From: Micromonospora rifamycinica
Lineage (GTDB): Bacteria; Actinomycetota; Actinomycetes; Mycobacteriales; Micromonosporaceae
Direction: 5' to 3'
Length of the DNA: 64,000 bases
NCBI RefSeq assembly: GCF_900090265.1
Contig: NZ_LT607752.1
Coordinates: forward strand, 1,178,001 to 1,242,000
Made by a program: the position numbers and the translations under genes. Below, in pieces: positions 8,564 through 18,657 of this stretch (the first letter of the stretch is position 1; each line of letters opens with the position of its first letter). The notes under the pieces are model-generated. The model saw only the letters and a list, made by a program, of their open reading frames with translations, searched no databases and was not told where the DNA came from.

Positions 8564-10176
8564 GACGACGACCCGGCGAGATAGCGCTCGCGCAGCGCCA
8601 CCTTGCGGACCTTGCCGGTGACGGTGACCGGGATGTCGTCGGCGCGGACCGGCACCACCCGGCGCAGGGTCGCCCCCACGTCCGCCCCGAGCGCGGCCCG
8701 GATCGTCGCGGCGCGGTCGACGGCCGGGTCGGCCCCGGCGGCCAGCTCCAGCAGCACGTCGGTGGTGACCGTGTCGCCGTCGGCGACGATCAGCACGGTG
8801 CAGTCGGCGACGTCCGGGCAGGCGGCGAGGATCCGCTCCTCGGACAGCGCGGTGAAGAACCGCCGCCCGTCGGGCAGCGTCACCGAGTCCACCGCCCGGT
8901 CCAGGTGGTAGTAGCGACCGTCGGCGTCGGCGTGGACCAGGTCACCGGTCAGGTACCAGCCGCGCAGCCGGAAACGGTAGCTGGTGACCGAGTCGTTCCA
9001 GTAGCCCCGGAACAGCGACGGCGAGTCGACGCCGAGGAACCCCACCTGGCCGGGGGGCAGCTCGTTGCCCTCGGCGTCGAGGACGGCCACCCTGGCGAAC
9101 CGGTAGGGCCGGCCCACGCAGCGGCCGTACCGGTCGGTGTCGACGGTGTGCGTGATGTGGAAGATCGAGTGCCCCATCTCGCTGGAGCCGAGGCCGTCGA
9201 TGAAGACCGAACCGGGAACCCGGGTGACGCCCTGCCGGGTGGACACGTCCCGCGAGCCGACCGCGACGAGCCGGCGGACGTGCGGCTCGTGCGAGCAGTC
9301 GCCGGTGTTGAACCACAGCCGCACCGACTCCAGGTCGTACCCGCCGAGGTCGAAGCGGGCCAGCTCGGCCCAGGTCACCGAGAAGCCGAAGACGCCGTCG
9401 GGCCGCCACCGCCCGATGGCGTCGAGGACCCGCTCGCCGCCCTGCTCGGACAGCAGGAGCATCTCCGCCCGGTTGCCCAGTGCCTGGTTGACCATGAGCA
9501 CCGTCGCGGTGTGCGGGGCGGGCAGCGCGTTGAGGATCCGGCGGGTGCCCTGCGCCTGCGGCATGGACAGCAGGTGCCGGGTGGCGGCGAAGAGGCTGGC
9601 GTGCGAGTGCAGCACCGCCTTCGGCACCCCGGTGGTGCCGGAGGTGTGGGTGATGACGATCGGGTCGTCGGGGTGGTGCCGGTAGTGGGCCGGGGCCTGC
9701 GCCGGGTCACCGCCGCCGGCCTGTTCCGGGGTGCCCAGCAGCGGTACGCCGAGGTCGTGCCCGGCCAGCAGGTCGGTGTGGGCGGTGTCGGCGAGCACCC
9801 CGACGCCGCGCAGCCGGCGGACGTACTCGGCGGCGATCTCGGGGCGCAGCTTGCCGTTCATCAGCGCCGGGATCGCGCCGAGCCGGGTCAGCGCCAGGAA
9901 GCTCAGCACCATGTCGGCGGCGGCGGTGGCCCAGACGGCGACCGGGTCACGCGGTCGCACCCCCCGGGCGTGCAGCCAGGACGCCCGGGCGGCGACCCGT
10001 TCGTCGAGCTGGCCCAGGGTGAGCGGCTGCCCGGCCGGACGTCCGTCGACCGGGGTGTCGAAGGTCAGCCCCGGTCCCTGTGGGTCCGCGCCGTGGGCCA
10101 GTACCCGGGCCAGCACGTTGCCGGCGCCGAGCTGCGGGTCGGCGGCGAGCGCACCCCGCAGTCCCCTCGTCCTCAT
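8560..10176 (-). CDS. AMP-dependent acyl-CoA/acyl-ACP synthetase
   Basis: A 538-aa ANL-superfamily adenylating enzyme. The phosphate-binding loop THTSGTTGVPK (about residues 180-190), the GLGSSEMGHS motif, the hinge region GWYLTGDLV and the C-terminal catalytic Lys in VTVTGKVRK are all present. It activates a carboxylic acid as acyl-AMP and transfers it to CoA or an ACP phosphopantetheine. Two of these enzymes and two free ACPs in one operon suggest two different acids are loaded. The ATG at 10176 overlaps the stop of the KS-like gene (ATGA). The substrate is not predictable here; an aryl acid or a fatty acid are both possible. Confidence 0.88.
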   Translation of the reverse strand: MRTRGLRGALAADPQLGAGNVLARVLAHGADPQGPGLTFDTPVDGRPAGQPLTLGQLDERVAARASWLHARGVRPRDPVAVWATAAADMVLSFLALTRLGAIPALMNGKLRPEIAAEYVRRLRGVGVLADTAHTDLLAGHDLGVPLLGTPEQAGGGDPAQAPAHYRHHPDDPIVITHTSGTTGVPKAVLHSHASLFAATRHLLSMPQAQGTRRILNALPAPHTATVLMVNQALGNRAEMLLLSEQGGERVLDAIGRWRPDGVFGFSVTWAELARFDLGGYDLESVRLWFNTGDCSHEPHVRRLVAVGSRDVSTRQGVTRVPGSVFIDGLGSSEMGHSIFHITHTVDTDRYGRCVGRPYRFARVAVLDAEGNELPPGQVGFLGVDSPSLFRGYWNDSVTSYRFRLRGWYLTGDLVHADADGRYYHLDRAVDSVTLPDGRRFFTALSEERILAACPDVADCTVLIVADGDTVTTDVLLELAAGADPAVDRAATIRAALGADVGATLRRVVPVRADDIPVTVTGKVRKVALRERYLAGSSS

Positions 10177-10727
10177 GGACCGTCTCCTCCCCCCAGCAGC
10201 ACCGCGACCGCACCGGTGGGCGTCGCGTCGGGTGCCTCGTCGATCAGGACCAGCAACGCCTCGTCGGCGTCGCCGTCGTACAGCAGCAGTTCCGCCTCGG
10301 CGGTCGCGTCGGCGCGGGGGTCACCGGTCGGGCTCAGGCAGACCACCGGGCCGGTCAGCCCCCACCGCGCGGCGACCTGCCCGGCCACGCTGTTGGGCAC
10401 CGACTGGAAGAAGAACAGCGGGCCGACCCGTCCCCCGGCGGCGACGACGGACCGGACGTGCGTGGCGCTGGGCCGGTCACCGGCCGCGCTGACCAGCACC
10501 ACCGCGCACCGGGTGCCGGCCGGGGCCGGGGTGGGCCGGCGGTGCAGGCAGCGTGCGGCCGCCGCCGCGACCAGCGGCGCGAACGTCGAGTGCACGAACC
10601 CGGGCAGCGGTGGCGGCGGTCCGTCACCCGGCTCCGGCCAGCGCGCCTGCGCCAGCACCCGGGATGCGCCGTGGCCGGCCGGACGGCCCGGGACGATCCC
10701 GGGCCCCGGGCCGCGCGTGCCGGTCAC
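10173..10727 (-). CDS. small KS-like / chain-length-factor-like protein (ketoacyl-synthase N-terminal fold only)
   Basis: A 184-aa protein resembling the short beta-ketoacyl-synthase-like family (Ketoacyl-synt_2 type, the small chain-length-factor subunits of aryl-polyene clusters). Diagnostic is FFFQSVPNSVAGQVAARWGL (about residues 90-109), followed by TGPVVCLSP. There is no C-terminal thiolase half and no HGTGT or GH motif, so it cannot condense alone. The GTG at 10727 forms a GTGA overlap with the stop of the upstream KS gene, so the two are translationally coupled and probably form a heterodimer. The longer open frame up to 11495 is the wrong reading frame of the KS gene. It could alternatively be a decayed KS, but the conserved core argues for a real subunit. 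Confidence 0.7.
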   Translation of the reverse strand: MTGTRGPGPGIVPGRPAGHGASRVLAQARWPEPGDGPPPPLPGFVHSTFAPLVAAAAARCLHRRPTPAPAGTRCAVVLVSAAGDRPSATHVRSVVAAGGRVGPLFFFQSVPNSVAGQVAARWGLTGPVVCLSPTGDPRADATAEAELLLYDGDADEALLVLIDEAPDATPTGAVAVLLGGGDGP

Positions 10728-11920
10728 GGCGCACCGACCAGCAGGGCGGTGTTCGCGCCACCGAAGGCGGCGTTGAGGCTGAGGGCGTACCGGCTGGTCA
10801 CCGGGCGGGGCGCGGCGACGACCACGTCCAGCGGGCAGGCCGGGTCGGGGCCGAGCCAGCCGGCGTTGACCGGCAGCTTCCCGTGCCGCAGCGCGGCCAC
10901 GGTGACCACCAGTTCGAGCAGTCCGGACGCTTCCAGCGCGTGCCCGTGCAGGGCCTTGGTGGAGCTGACCGGCACCTGTCCGGCCCGCTCCCCCAGCGCC
11001 GATCGCAGCGCCGCCGCCTCGGAGGCGTCGCTGTATCCGGTGCCGGTGGCGTTCGCGTTGACGTAGCCGACCACCCCGGCGGGCAGGTCGGCGCGGTGCA
11101 GTGCCGCACCGATCGCCCGGGCCAGCCCACCACCCTGCGGGTCGGGCTGGCAGGGGTGGTGCGCGTCGCCGGCCCGCCCCCAGCCGGCCAGCGTCGCCAC
11201 CGGGTCGCCGCCCCGGGCGCGCAGCGCGGCGGCGGACTCCAGCACGACCGCGGCCACCCCGTCGCCGAGCAGCAACCCGGTGCGCCCGGTGCTGAACGGG
11301 CGGACCGCGCCGTCGACGGCGAGCGCCCGGCCGGTGTCGAAGAGCGCGAACTGGTCCGGCTCGACCAGGTAGCCGGCGGCCACCACGACCCGGTCGGTGT
11401 CCCCCCGGCGGATCGTCGCGGCGGCGTCGGCCACCGCGCTGGTCGCCGAGACGCAGGCGGTGGTGTAGACCCGGGTCGGGCCGCCGAGCCCGCACCGGCG
11501 GGCCAACCGGGCGGCCAGCGTGGGCAGTTCCGGCCAGGCCGGACCGTCGTCGGCCCGCTCACCGCCGGCCCACCACGGGTCGTCGGTCTCCGCGACCGGT
11601 CGGTCGTCGGCGTACGGGCCGGGCAGCGTGGCGGGGCCGCCGTGGGTGGCCAGGAACAGCGCCGACCCGGCCCGCTGCGCGGGGTCGAGCCCGGCCGCGT
11701 CGCAGGCGGCGTCGACCGCGCCCGCCAGCTCCTGCGGCAGGGTGGCCACGTCGGGCCGGGTGGCCGCGACGGTCACCCGGCGGCCGGTGGTGTCGAAGCG
11801 GCGGACCGGCCGGAACGCCGGCGTTCCGGACAGCACCCCGGCCAGCAGCGCGTCCACCCCCCTGCCGAGGGCGCTGACCGCGTACGTGCCGGAGATCGTG
11901 ACGGACGCCCGCTCAACCAT
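10724..11920 (-). CDS. ketosynthase with substituted catalytic histidine (Cys-Asn-His)
   Basis: A 398-aa thiolase-fold KS. The nucleophile position is kept as Cys156 in TTACVSATS, and the second His as H327 in STKALHGH. The first His, normally in HGTGT, is Asn290 in NANATGTGYSDASE. The rest of that loop and the C-terminal NAAFGGANT gate are intact, so the gene is not decaying at random. Loss of this His usually impairs malonyl decarboxylation. The protein may therefore use a non-malonyl acceptor, act as an acyltransferase, or depend on its small KS-like neighbour. It overlaps the upstream ACP gene by 8 nt and the downstream KS-like gene by 4 nt. Confidence 0.82.
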   Translation of the reverse strand: MVERASVTISGTYAVSALGRGVDALLAGVLSGTPAFRPVRRFDTTGRRVTVAATRPDVATLPQELAGAVDAACDAAGLDPAQRAGSALFLATHGGPATLPGPYADDRPVAETDDPWWAGGERADDGPAWPELPTLAARLARRCGLGGPTRVYTTACVSATSAVADAAATIRRGDTDRVVVAAGYLVEPDQFALFDTGRALAVDGAVRPFSTGRTGLLLGDGVAAVVLESAAALRARGGDPVATLAGWGRAGDAHHPCQPDPQGGGLARAIGAALHRADLPAGVVGYVNANATGTGYSDASEAAALRSALGERAGQVPVSSTKALHGHALEASGLLELVVTVAALRHGKLPVNAGWLGPDPACPLDVVVAAPRPVTSRYALSLNAAFGGANTALLVGAP

Positions 11921-12158
11921 CAGCGGCGGCGGTCAGCGAGGTGTGGAACACGGTCAGGGCGTCGTCCACGGTACGGATGCCGGCGAGCTGGTCGTCGGTG
12001 AGGTCCATCCGGACGTCGTAGCGCTGTTCGACCAGGTGCACCAGCCAGGCCAGCTCCATCGAGCCGAGCCGGTGCGGGATCTGGTCGGCGGGTTTGCCGG
12101 TGAGTTCGGCGAGCATGCCCACCAGGTCAGCTCGCCCCAGGTCGGGCTGACCGGACAT
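11913..12158 (-). CDS. acyl carrier protein (atypical GSM site)
   Basis: An 81-aa carrier-protein-sized helical bundle. The segment RLGSMELAWLVHLVEQRY aligns with the helix II start of ACPs, with Ser33 in GSM instead of the usual DSL as the presumed phosphopantetheine site. Downstream helices (VRMDLTDDQLAGIRTVDDAL) fit the family. It starts at an ATG overlapping the stop of the other ACP gene (TGATG) and overlaps the KS gene start by 8 nt, so it is probably the carrier for the Cys-Asn-His KS. If the GSM serine is not modified it might instead be a scaffolding pseudo-ACP. Confidence 0.72.
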   Translation of the reverse strand: MSGQPDLGRADLVGMLAELTGKPADQIPHRLGSMELAWLVHLVEQRYDVRMDLTDDQLAGIRTVDDALTVFHTSLTAAADG

Positions 12159-12424
12159 CAGCGGTTGTCGGTGGTCGCCCCGGCGACCCGCTCGGCGACC
12201 ATGGTGGTGAACTCCCCCACCGTCATCAGGGCCAGCTTCTCCGACTCGTCGTCGGCGAACCGCAGCCCGTAGCGGTCCTCCACCCGGACGGACAGGTCGG
12301 ACAGCGCGAGGGACTCCAGGTCCACCCCGGAGGGGCCGAGGGTGGTGTCGTCGTCGATGCCGTCGACGTCGTAGTTCATGTCCTGAAGCTGGTCGATGAC
12401 GAAGGTGCGGACCTCGTCTCGCAT
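12158..12424 (-). CDS. acyl carrier protein
   Basis: An 88-aa acidic ACP. The phosphopantetheine serine is Ser38 in DLESLAL, followed by the typical helix II/III pattern (VRVEDRYGLRF, LMTVGEF). The ATG at 12424 has a GAGAGAGG ribosome-binding site about 9 nt upstream. It is the first gene of a run of six overlapping genes (this ACP, ACP, KS, KS-like, acyl ligase, KS). A 158-bp gap without clear features separates it from the upstream acyl ligase gene (ending at 12583), and a second promoter or processing site could lie there. Confidence 0.85.
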   Translation of the reverse strand: MRDEVRTFVIDQLQDMNYDVDGIDDDTTLGPSGVDLESLALSDLSVRVEDRYGLRFADDESEKLALMTVGEFTTMVAERVAGATTDNR

Positions 12425-12582
12425 GGCGGTAACCTCTCTCGGTGGGCGAGTCGCCGGTGCCCGGTCGGGGCATCGGGCACGGGTGGTGCGGGCGTACCAC
12501 CGACGGTCGGCCGGTGGTGACGCGGTGCTGCCGCCCCGGCGGTCCCCGGGGAGCGTCCGGTGGGCGGGGTGCAGCGGACCGG

Positions 12583-13980
12583 TCACGGCGTCACCGTGCG
12601 CAGCACGTCCAGCGAGCGGACCAGCTTGCCGGTGGTGGTCCGGGGCAGCTGTGCCACCAGGTGCAGGGTGCGCGGACGCTTGTAGCCGGCCAGCCGTTCG
12701 GCGAGCAGCGTGTCCAGCGTGTCCTCGGTCAGCGGCCCGTCGGGCTGCACGTACGCGGTGATCCCGTCGTCGTAGGCGACCACGGCGGCGGCCACCCCGG
12801 GCAGCCCGGTGAGGGTCGCCTCGACCTCGGTGAGATCGACCTTCAGGCCCCCCACGGAGACCTGCGAGTCGAGCCGGCCCCGGACGGTGACCAGACCGGT
12901 GGCCGGGTCGACGGTGCCGGCGTCGCGGGTCCGCAGCCAGCCGTCGGCCCAGCGGTCGGGGTCGCTGAGCCCCACGTACGGCGAGGCGGGGCAGCTGATC
13001 AGCAGCTCGCCGCCGGACTCGCGGACCTCGATGCCGGGCGCGGGCGCGATGGCCGGTCGGTGCAGGCCGTGCAGGTCGGTGCCGATGACGCCGACCTCGG
13101 TCATCCCGTACATGTTGCCCAGGGGTACGCCGTACCGGTCGGTGAACGCCTGCACGACGGCCGGCGGGACGAGCTCCCCGCCGGTGGTCATCCGCGCGAA
13201 CTGGGGCAGCGGCCGGTCGGGGCGGGTGGAGGCGAGGAGTCCGATGTGGAAGGGCACGCCCAGCACGGTGGCCGGGGTGTCCTGGGCGGCGATGGCGGCC
13301 AGCACGGCGTCGCCGCCGAGCCGCTGCGGCGGGACCAGCTCGACGCGGGCGTGCAGGCCGTAGAGCAGCCCGCCGACCAGACCGAGCACGTGCACCATGG
13401 ACGGCAGCAGGATGATCCGCTCGCCGGGCCGCGCCACCCCGTCGATCCGGGTGTAGCGGTGCACCTCGGCGACCAGGTCGGCGGCGGTGCGTCCGATCAC
13501 CTTGGACGGTCCGGTGGAGCCGGAGCTGAGCTGGATCACCGCGTGGCCGCTGACCGCGGGGCGGTCCGCGTAGCCGGTGACGGTCTCGGTGACGTCGACG
13601 AAGACCTTCAGCGCGCCCCCGCCGGTGCGCGCCGGCGACACCACCACCTGCGGGGTGAGCCGCCGCAACGCCCGGTCGACCTCGTGGTCGGTGAGCCGGT
13701 GGTCGAGCAGGACGGCCTGGCCCCCGCAACGCCAGGTCGCCAGCAGGTTGACCACGTAGGACAGTGACGGGGGCAGGCGCAGCGCGACGGCCCCACCGGG
13801 ACGCAGTCCGGCGGCGCTCAGCCGGTCCTGCGCCGCGGTGACCAGGCGGTGCAGGGTGGCCCGGTCGACCGGCTCGGGCAGTCGGAGACAAACGTCGGTC
13901 GGACGGCCGGCGAACAACACGTCGTCCACCCAACCGGGGTCTTGCGCCGCAGGATCTTCCGTCGGGCGATTACTGGTCAC
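12583..13980 (-). CDS. AMP-dependent acyl ligase (fatty-acyl/aryl-ACP ligase-like)
   Basis: A 465-aa ANL-family enzyme, shorter than typical acyl-CoA synthetases. The P-loop is QLSSGSTGPSKV, the A5-like motif is GNMYGMTEVGV, the A8 region is VRGRLDSQVSVGGLKV and the terminal catalytic Lys is in TTTGKLVRS. It should adenylate an acid and load it on one of the ACPs encoded next to it. The GTG at 13980 was chosen because a plausible promoter lies just upstream and the preceding 30 codons, to 14076, look non-coding and AT-richer. There is no strong ribosome-binding site, so the start is uncertain and could be close to leaderless. It heads the downstream sub-operon. Confidence 0.82.
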   Translation of the reverse strand: MTSNRPTEDPAAQDPGWVDDVLFAGRPTDVCLRLPEPVDRATLHRLVTAAQDRLSAAGLRPGGAVALRLPPSLSYVVNLLATWRCGGQAVLLDHRLTDHEVDRALRRLTPQVVVSPARTGGGALKVFVDVTETVTGYADRPAVSGHAVIQLSSGSTGPSKVIGRTAADLVAEVHRYTRIDGVARPGERIILLPSMVHVLGLVGGLLYGLHARVELVPPQRLGGDAVLAAIAAQDTPATVLGVPFHIGLLASTRPDRPLPQFARMTTGGELVPPAVVQAFTDRYGVPLGNMYGMTEVGVIGTDLHGLHRPAIAPAPGIEVRESGGELLISCPASPYVGLSDPDRWADGWLRTRDAGTVDPATGLVTVRGRLDSQVSVGGLKVDLTEVEATLTGLPGVAAAVVAYDDGITAYVQPDGPLTEDTLDTLLAERLAGYKRPRTLHLVAQLPRTTTGKLVRSLDVLRTVTP

Positions 13981-13995
13981 CGCCGGCCACCGTCC

Positions 13996-14023
13996 AGCAT
14001 AGAATCGGGCTGAATCCACCCAA
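13996..14023 (-). promoter_or_regulatory. candidate promoter of the acyl-ligase/ACP/KS sub-operon
   Basis: On the minus strand TTGGGT (complement of 14018-14023) and TATGCT (complement of 13996-14001) are 16 bp apart, only 15 nt before the proposed GTG at 13980. The region is noticeably less GC-rich than its surroundings. If real, the transcript would have a leader of about 8 nt. Confidence 0.35.
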
Positions 14024-14476
14024 AAGTGATGTCTCTTGGCGTGCTCACGGAACCCTACGACAGCCGCGAACAGCATTACTAGATGCGAATGGCTAGATCA
14101 GAAAAGGCGGCCGGTTGGATTGCCGCCGCTCGATCGGCGGGGCAGGATCAGGCGCGTGCGCCGGCCCGCGACCGTACCGCCGGCCCCGCCGTGCCCGCCC
14201 CTCCGCAGTGGATCGATGCACGATCGGGCAGCTCGGCGGGTGGCCGGACCGGGGCGGGCGCCGGGAACACCAGATCAGATTGCCGTCCCACCCATCGTCC
14301 CCGCGTGTCGGCCACCTTCCCGCAATCTGATCACGCGACGGAGCGCGCCACGACGGGCAGGCCCGGACCCGGCGCGGGCGGACCGGCGCGGGCTGGCAGG
14401 TGAGGGAGGCGGGCGGGGCCAGGTGAGGACCGACGGACCGGGGGCGCGGGGGTGGCAGGGGCGGCGGGCGGGGGTG
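14024..14476. other. intergenic region between the two halves of the PKS-like cluster
   Basis: About 450 bp without a supported gene. The part nearest 14024-14110 is AT-richer than the rest and may carry regulator sites for the downstream genes. The remainder is GC-rich with only shadow reading frames. I see no clear terminator for the CLF gene. Confidence 0.5.
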
Positions 14477-15793
14477 TCAGGCCGGCGGGGGTGCGCCGTG
14501 GAGCACCAGCGCGCTGTTGAACCCGTCGAAGCCCCGCGCGCAGACCAGCGCCACCCGGCTGCCGGGCCGGCGGGGGGCACGCAGGAAGTCCAGCTCGCAA
14601 CCGGGGGCAGGATCGACCGGCCCCGCCGAGACGGGCAGCGTGTCGTGGTGGAAGGCGAGCAGGGCGGTCGCCACGTCCAGGGCCGACCCGCCCTGGTGCG
14701 CCCGGCCGGTCAACGACTTGTGGGTGCTCACCGGTGGCGGCCGGTCACCGAAGACCGCCCGCAGCGCCGTCGCCTCGCTCCGGTCGTAGCGGGCCACCCC
14801 GAGCGCGTCGGGGACGACCAGATCCACCTCGTCGGCGGTGTTCCCGGCGCGGGCCAGCGCCAACCGCATCGCCCGCGCGTACGTCGCCGGGTCACCGGCG
14901 GTGTCCGGGCCGGTGTGCACGGCGTCGTGGGTGGCCGCCCAGCCGGTCACCTCACCGTAGACCCGGGCACCCCGGGCCAGCGCGTGCTCCCGCTCCTCCA
15001 CCACGAAGACCGCGCCCCCCTCGGCGGGCACGTAGCCGCCGGCCGCCCGGTCGAACGGCCGGTACGCCAGCGCCGGGTCGCCGACCTCGCTGAGCAGCCC
15101 GCAACGGAGCTGACAGGCCAGCGCGTACGGGCTCAGCGGGCACTCGGTCGCCCCGGCGATCACCACCGACGTGCCCCGCCGGATGGTGCGTACCGCGTGC
15201 GCCAGGCTGTCCAGCCCGCCGGCGGCCTCGGCGACCAGCACCCCGGACGGCCCCTTGAACTGGTGGTGGATGGAGAGCTGCCCGACGCTGGCCGCATAGA
15301 ACCAGGCGATCGACTGGTACGCCCCGACGGTCCGGCTCGACCCGCCCCAGAGTCGTTGCAGCTCCCGCTGCCCGAACAGGTTCCCGCCGGACGAGCTGGC
15401 CAGGGTGACCGCCCAGTCGTACGGGTCCGGGGCACGGGCGGGCAGCCCGGCGTCGGCGAGCGCCAACGCGGTGGCGGCGAAGCCGAGCTGGGTCCACCGG
15501 TCGGTCTGCACGAGCTGCCGGGCGTCGACGTAGGCGGCCGGGGCGAACCCGGGCACCTCCCCGCCGATCCGCGTCGGGTAGCCGGCCGGGTCGAACAGGG
15601 TGATCGGCCCGGTCCGCCGGATCCCCCCGGTCACCGTCCGCCAGTGGGCGTCGACGCCGATGCCGCTGGGCGCGACCACACCGATCCCGGTGACCACCGC
15701 CCGCACCTGCTCCCGGCCCGCTCCACCGGACCGGGCCGGACCGGACGCCCGACCGGGAGCGGTCGTGCGGGGCTCCGTGGCCGGCGCGGTCAC
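14477..15793 (-). CDS. type II PKS chain-length factor (KS-beta)
   Basis: A 438-aa KS-fold protein lacking the nucleophilic Cys. The corresponding segment reads [13 protein letters not shown] (about residues 186-198), the hallmark CLF AExAGG loop. The usual Gln of that motif (EQAGG) is Ala190. The HGTGT histidine is also gone ([12 protein letters not shown]), and the GH position reads TGRAHQGGS, as expected for a non-condensing subunit. It pairs with the KS-alpha gene immediately upstream (GTGA overlap at 15790-15793) and sets cavity size. The GTG at 15793 is preferred; about 30 Ala/Pro/Arg-rich residues precede the fold. It is the last gene of the proximal sub-operon. Confidence 0.9.
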   Translation of the reverse strand: MTAPATEPRTTAPGRASGPARSGGAGREQVRAVVTGIGVVAPSGIGVDAHWRTVTGGIRRTGPITLFDPAGYPTRIGGEVPGFAPAAYVDARQLVQTDRWTQLGFAATALALADAGLPARAPDPYDWAVTLASSSGGNLFGQRELQRLWGGSSRTVGAYQSIAWFYAASVGQLSIHHQFKGPSGVLVAEAAGGLDSLAHAVRTIRRGTSVVIAGATECPLSPYALACQLRCGLLSEVGDPALAYRPFDRAAGGYVPAEGGAVFVVEEREHALARGARVYGEVTGWAATHDAVHTGPDTAGDPATYARAMRLALARAGNTADEVDLVVPDALGVARYDRSEATALRAVFGDRPPPVSTHKSLTGRAHQGGSALDVATALLAFHHDTLPVSAGPVDPAPGCELDFLRAPRRPGSRVALVCARGFDGFNSALVLHGAPPPA

Positions 15794-17054
15794 GACGCCG
15801 CCGCCAGCCGACGGAACAGCATCGCGGACTGGAAACCACCGAAGCCGCTGCCGACCGACAGGGCCACGTCGACCGGGGTCTCCCGGGCCACGTTCGGCAC
15901 GTAGTCCAGGTCGCACTCCGGATCCCGGGTGGTCCAGTTGGCCGTCGGCGGCACCACCCCGTACTCGATGGCCAGCGCGCAGGCGGCCATCTCGATGGCG
16001 CCGATCGCGCCCAGCGAGTGCCCCACCATCGACTTGATCGAACTGACCGGCACCCGGTACGCCGTCGGGCCGAGCGCCCGCTTGAACGCCGCCGTCTCGT
16101 GCCGGTCGTTCTGCCGGGTGCCGGAGCCGTGCGCGCTGACGTAGGAGACCGCCGACGGGTCGAGCCGCGCCTGCCGCAGCGCCGCCGTGATGGCCAGACC
16201 CATCTCCACCCCGTCGGGCCGCAGCCCGGTCATGTGGAAGCCGTTGCTACGACCGGCGTAGCCGGCCACCTCGCAGTAGACGTGCGCGCCGCGCCGTCGG
16301 GCGTGCCCCCACTCCTCCAGCACCAGCACCGCCGCCCCCTCGGCGAGCACGAAACCCTGCCGGTGGGCGTCGAAGGGCCGGCTGGCGTGCGCCGGGTCGT
16401 CGTTGTCCGGGCTGGTCGCCCGGATCGCGTCGAACGAGGCGACGGTGACCGGGGAGATCGGCGAGTCGGCCGCCCCGGCCAGCACGATGTCCGCCTCCCC
16501 GTCGGCGACGAGCTGGTGGGCGTAGCCGATGGCGTCGATGCCGGAGGTGCAACCGGTGGAGATCACCTGCGCCGGCCCGTGCAGCCCGTGCCGGCAGGCC
16601 ACGTCGGCGGCGAGGCTGCTCGGCACCAGCGCCTGGTAGAGGTACGGCCCGCCGAGGGCGTGGTCGACCAGCCAGTGCCGGCCCGAGTCGCTGACCCGCA
16701 CGTACTCCTTCTCCAGGGCGGTGGTGCCGCCGACGGCGGTCCCCAGCACCACCCCGGCGACGTCCCGGTCGGCGTCGGTCAGCTCCAGGCCGCTGTCGGC
16801 CAGCGCCTCGGCGGCGCAGGCGAGCGCGAACTGCGCGTACCGGTCCGAGCGCTGCCGCTGCGCCGGGGTGAGCCCGGCCGCGTCCGGGTCGAAGTCGCAC
16901 TCCGCGGCGATCTGCGACCGGTACGGCGACGGGTCGAACAGGCTGATCCGTCGGGTGGCCGTCCGGCCCTCGGCGAGGGTCTTCCAGAACCGGTCCCGGG
17001 TGACGCCGCCCGGGGCGACCACCCCGATCCCGGTCACCACCGTGCGCCGGCCGG

Positions 17055-17058
<4 letters not shown>
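15790..17058 (-). CDS. type II PKS ketosynthase alpha subunit
   Basis: A 422-aa KS-alpha of aromatic type II polyketide synthases. The triad is complete: Cys170 in [10 protein letters not shown], His310 in SAHGSGT, His347 in [24 protein letters not shown] and [10 protein letters not shown] are standard family signatures. With the adjacent CLF it would elongate a poly-beta-ketone on an ACP. GTG start with GTGA overlap of the cupin gene stop. The order cupin, KS-alpha, CLF together with an aromatase and a TcmI-like cyclase resembles spore-pigment (whiE-like) sets more than typical antibiotic clusters, but the adjoining genes are not part of known pigment loci. Confidence 0.94.

Positions 17059-18657
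<1,599 letters not shown>

Noticed and set aside
10728..11495. N-terminal extension of the small KS-like protein up to 11495
   Set aside because: This stretch is the KS gene (10724-11920) read in another frame. Its Arg/Gly-rich translation has no KS features, and the GTG at 10727 gives the GTGA coupling.
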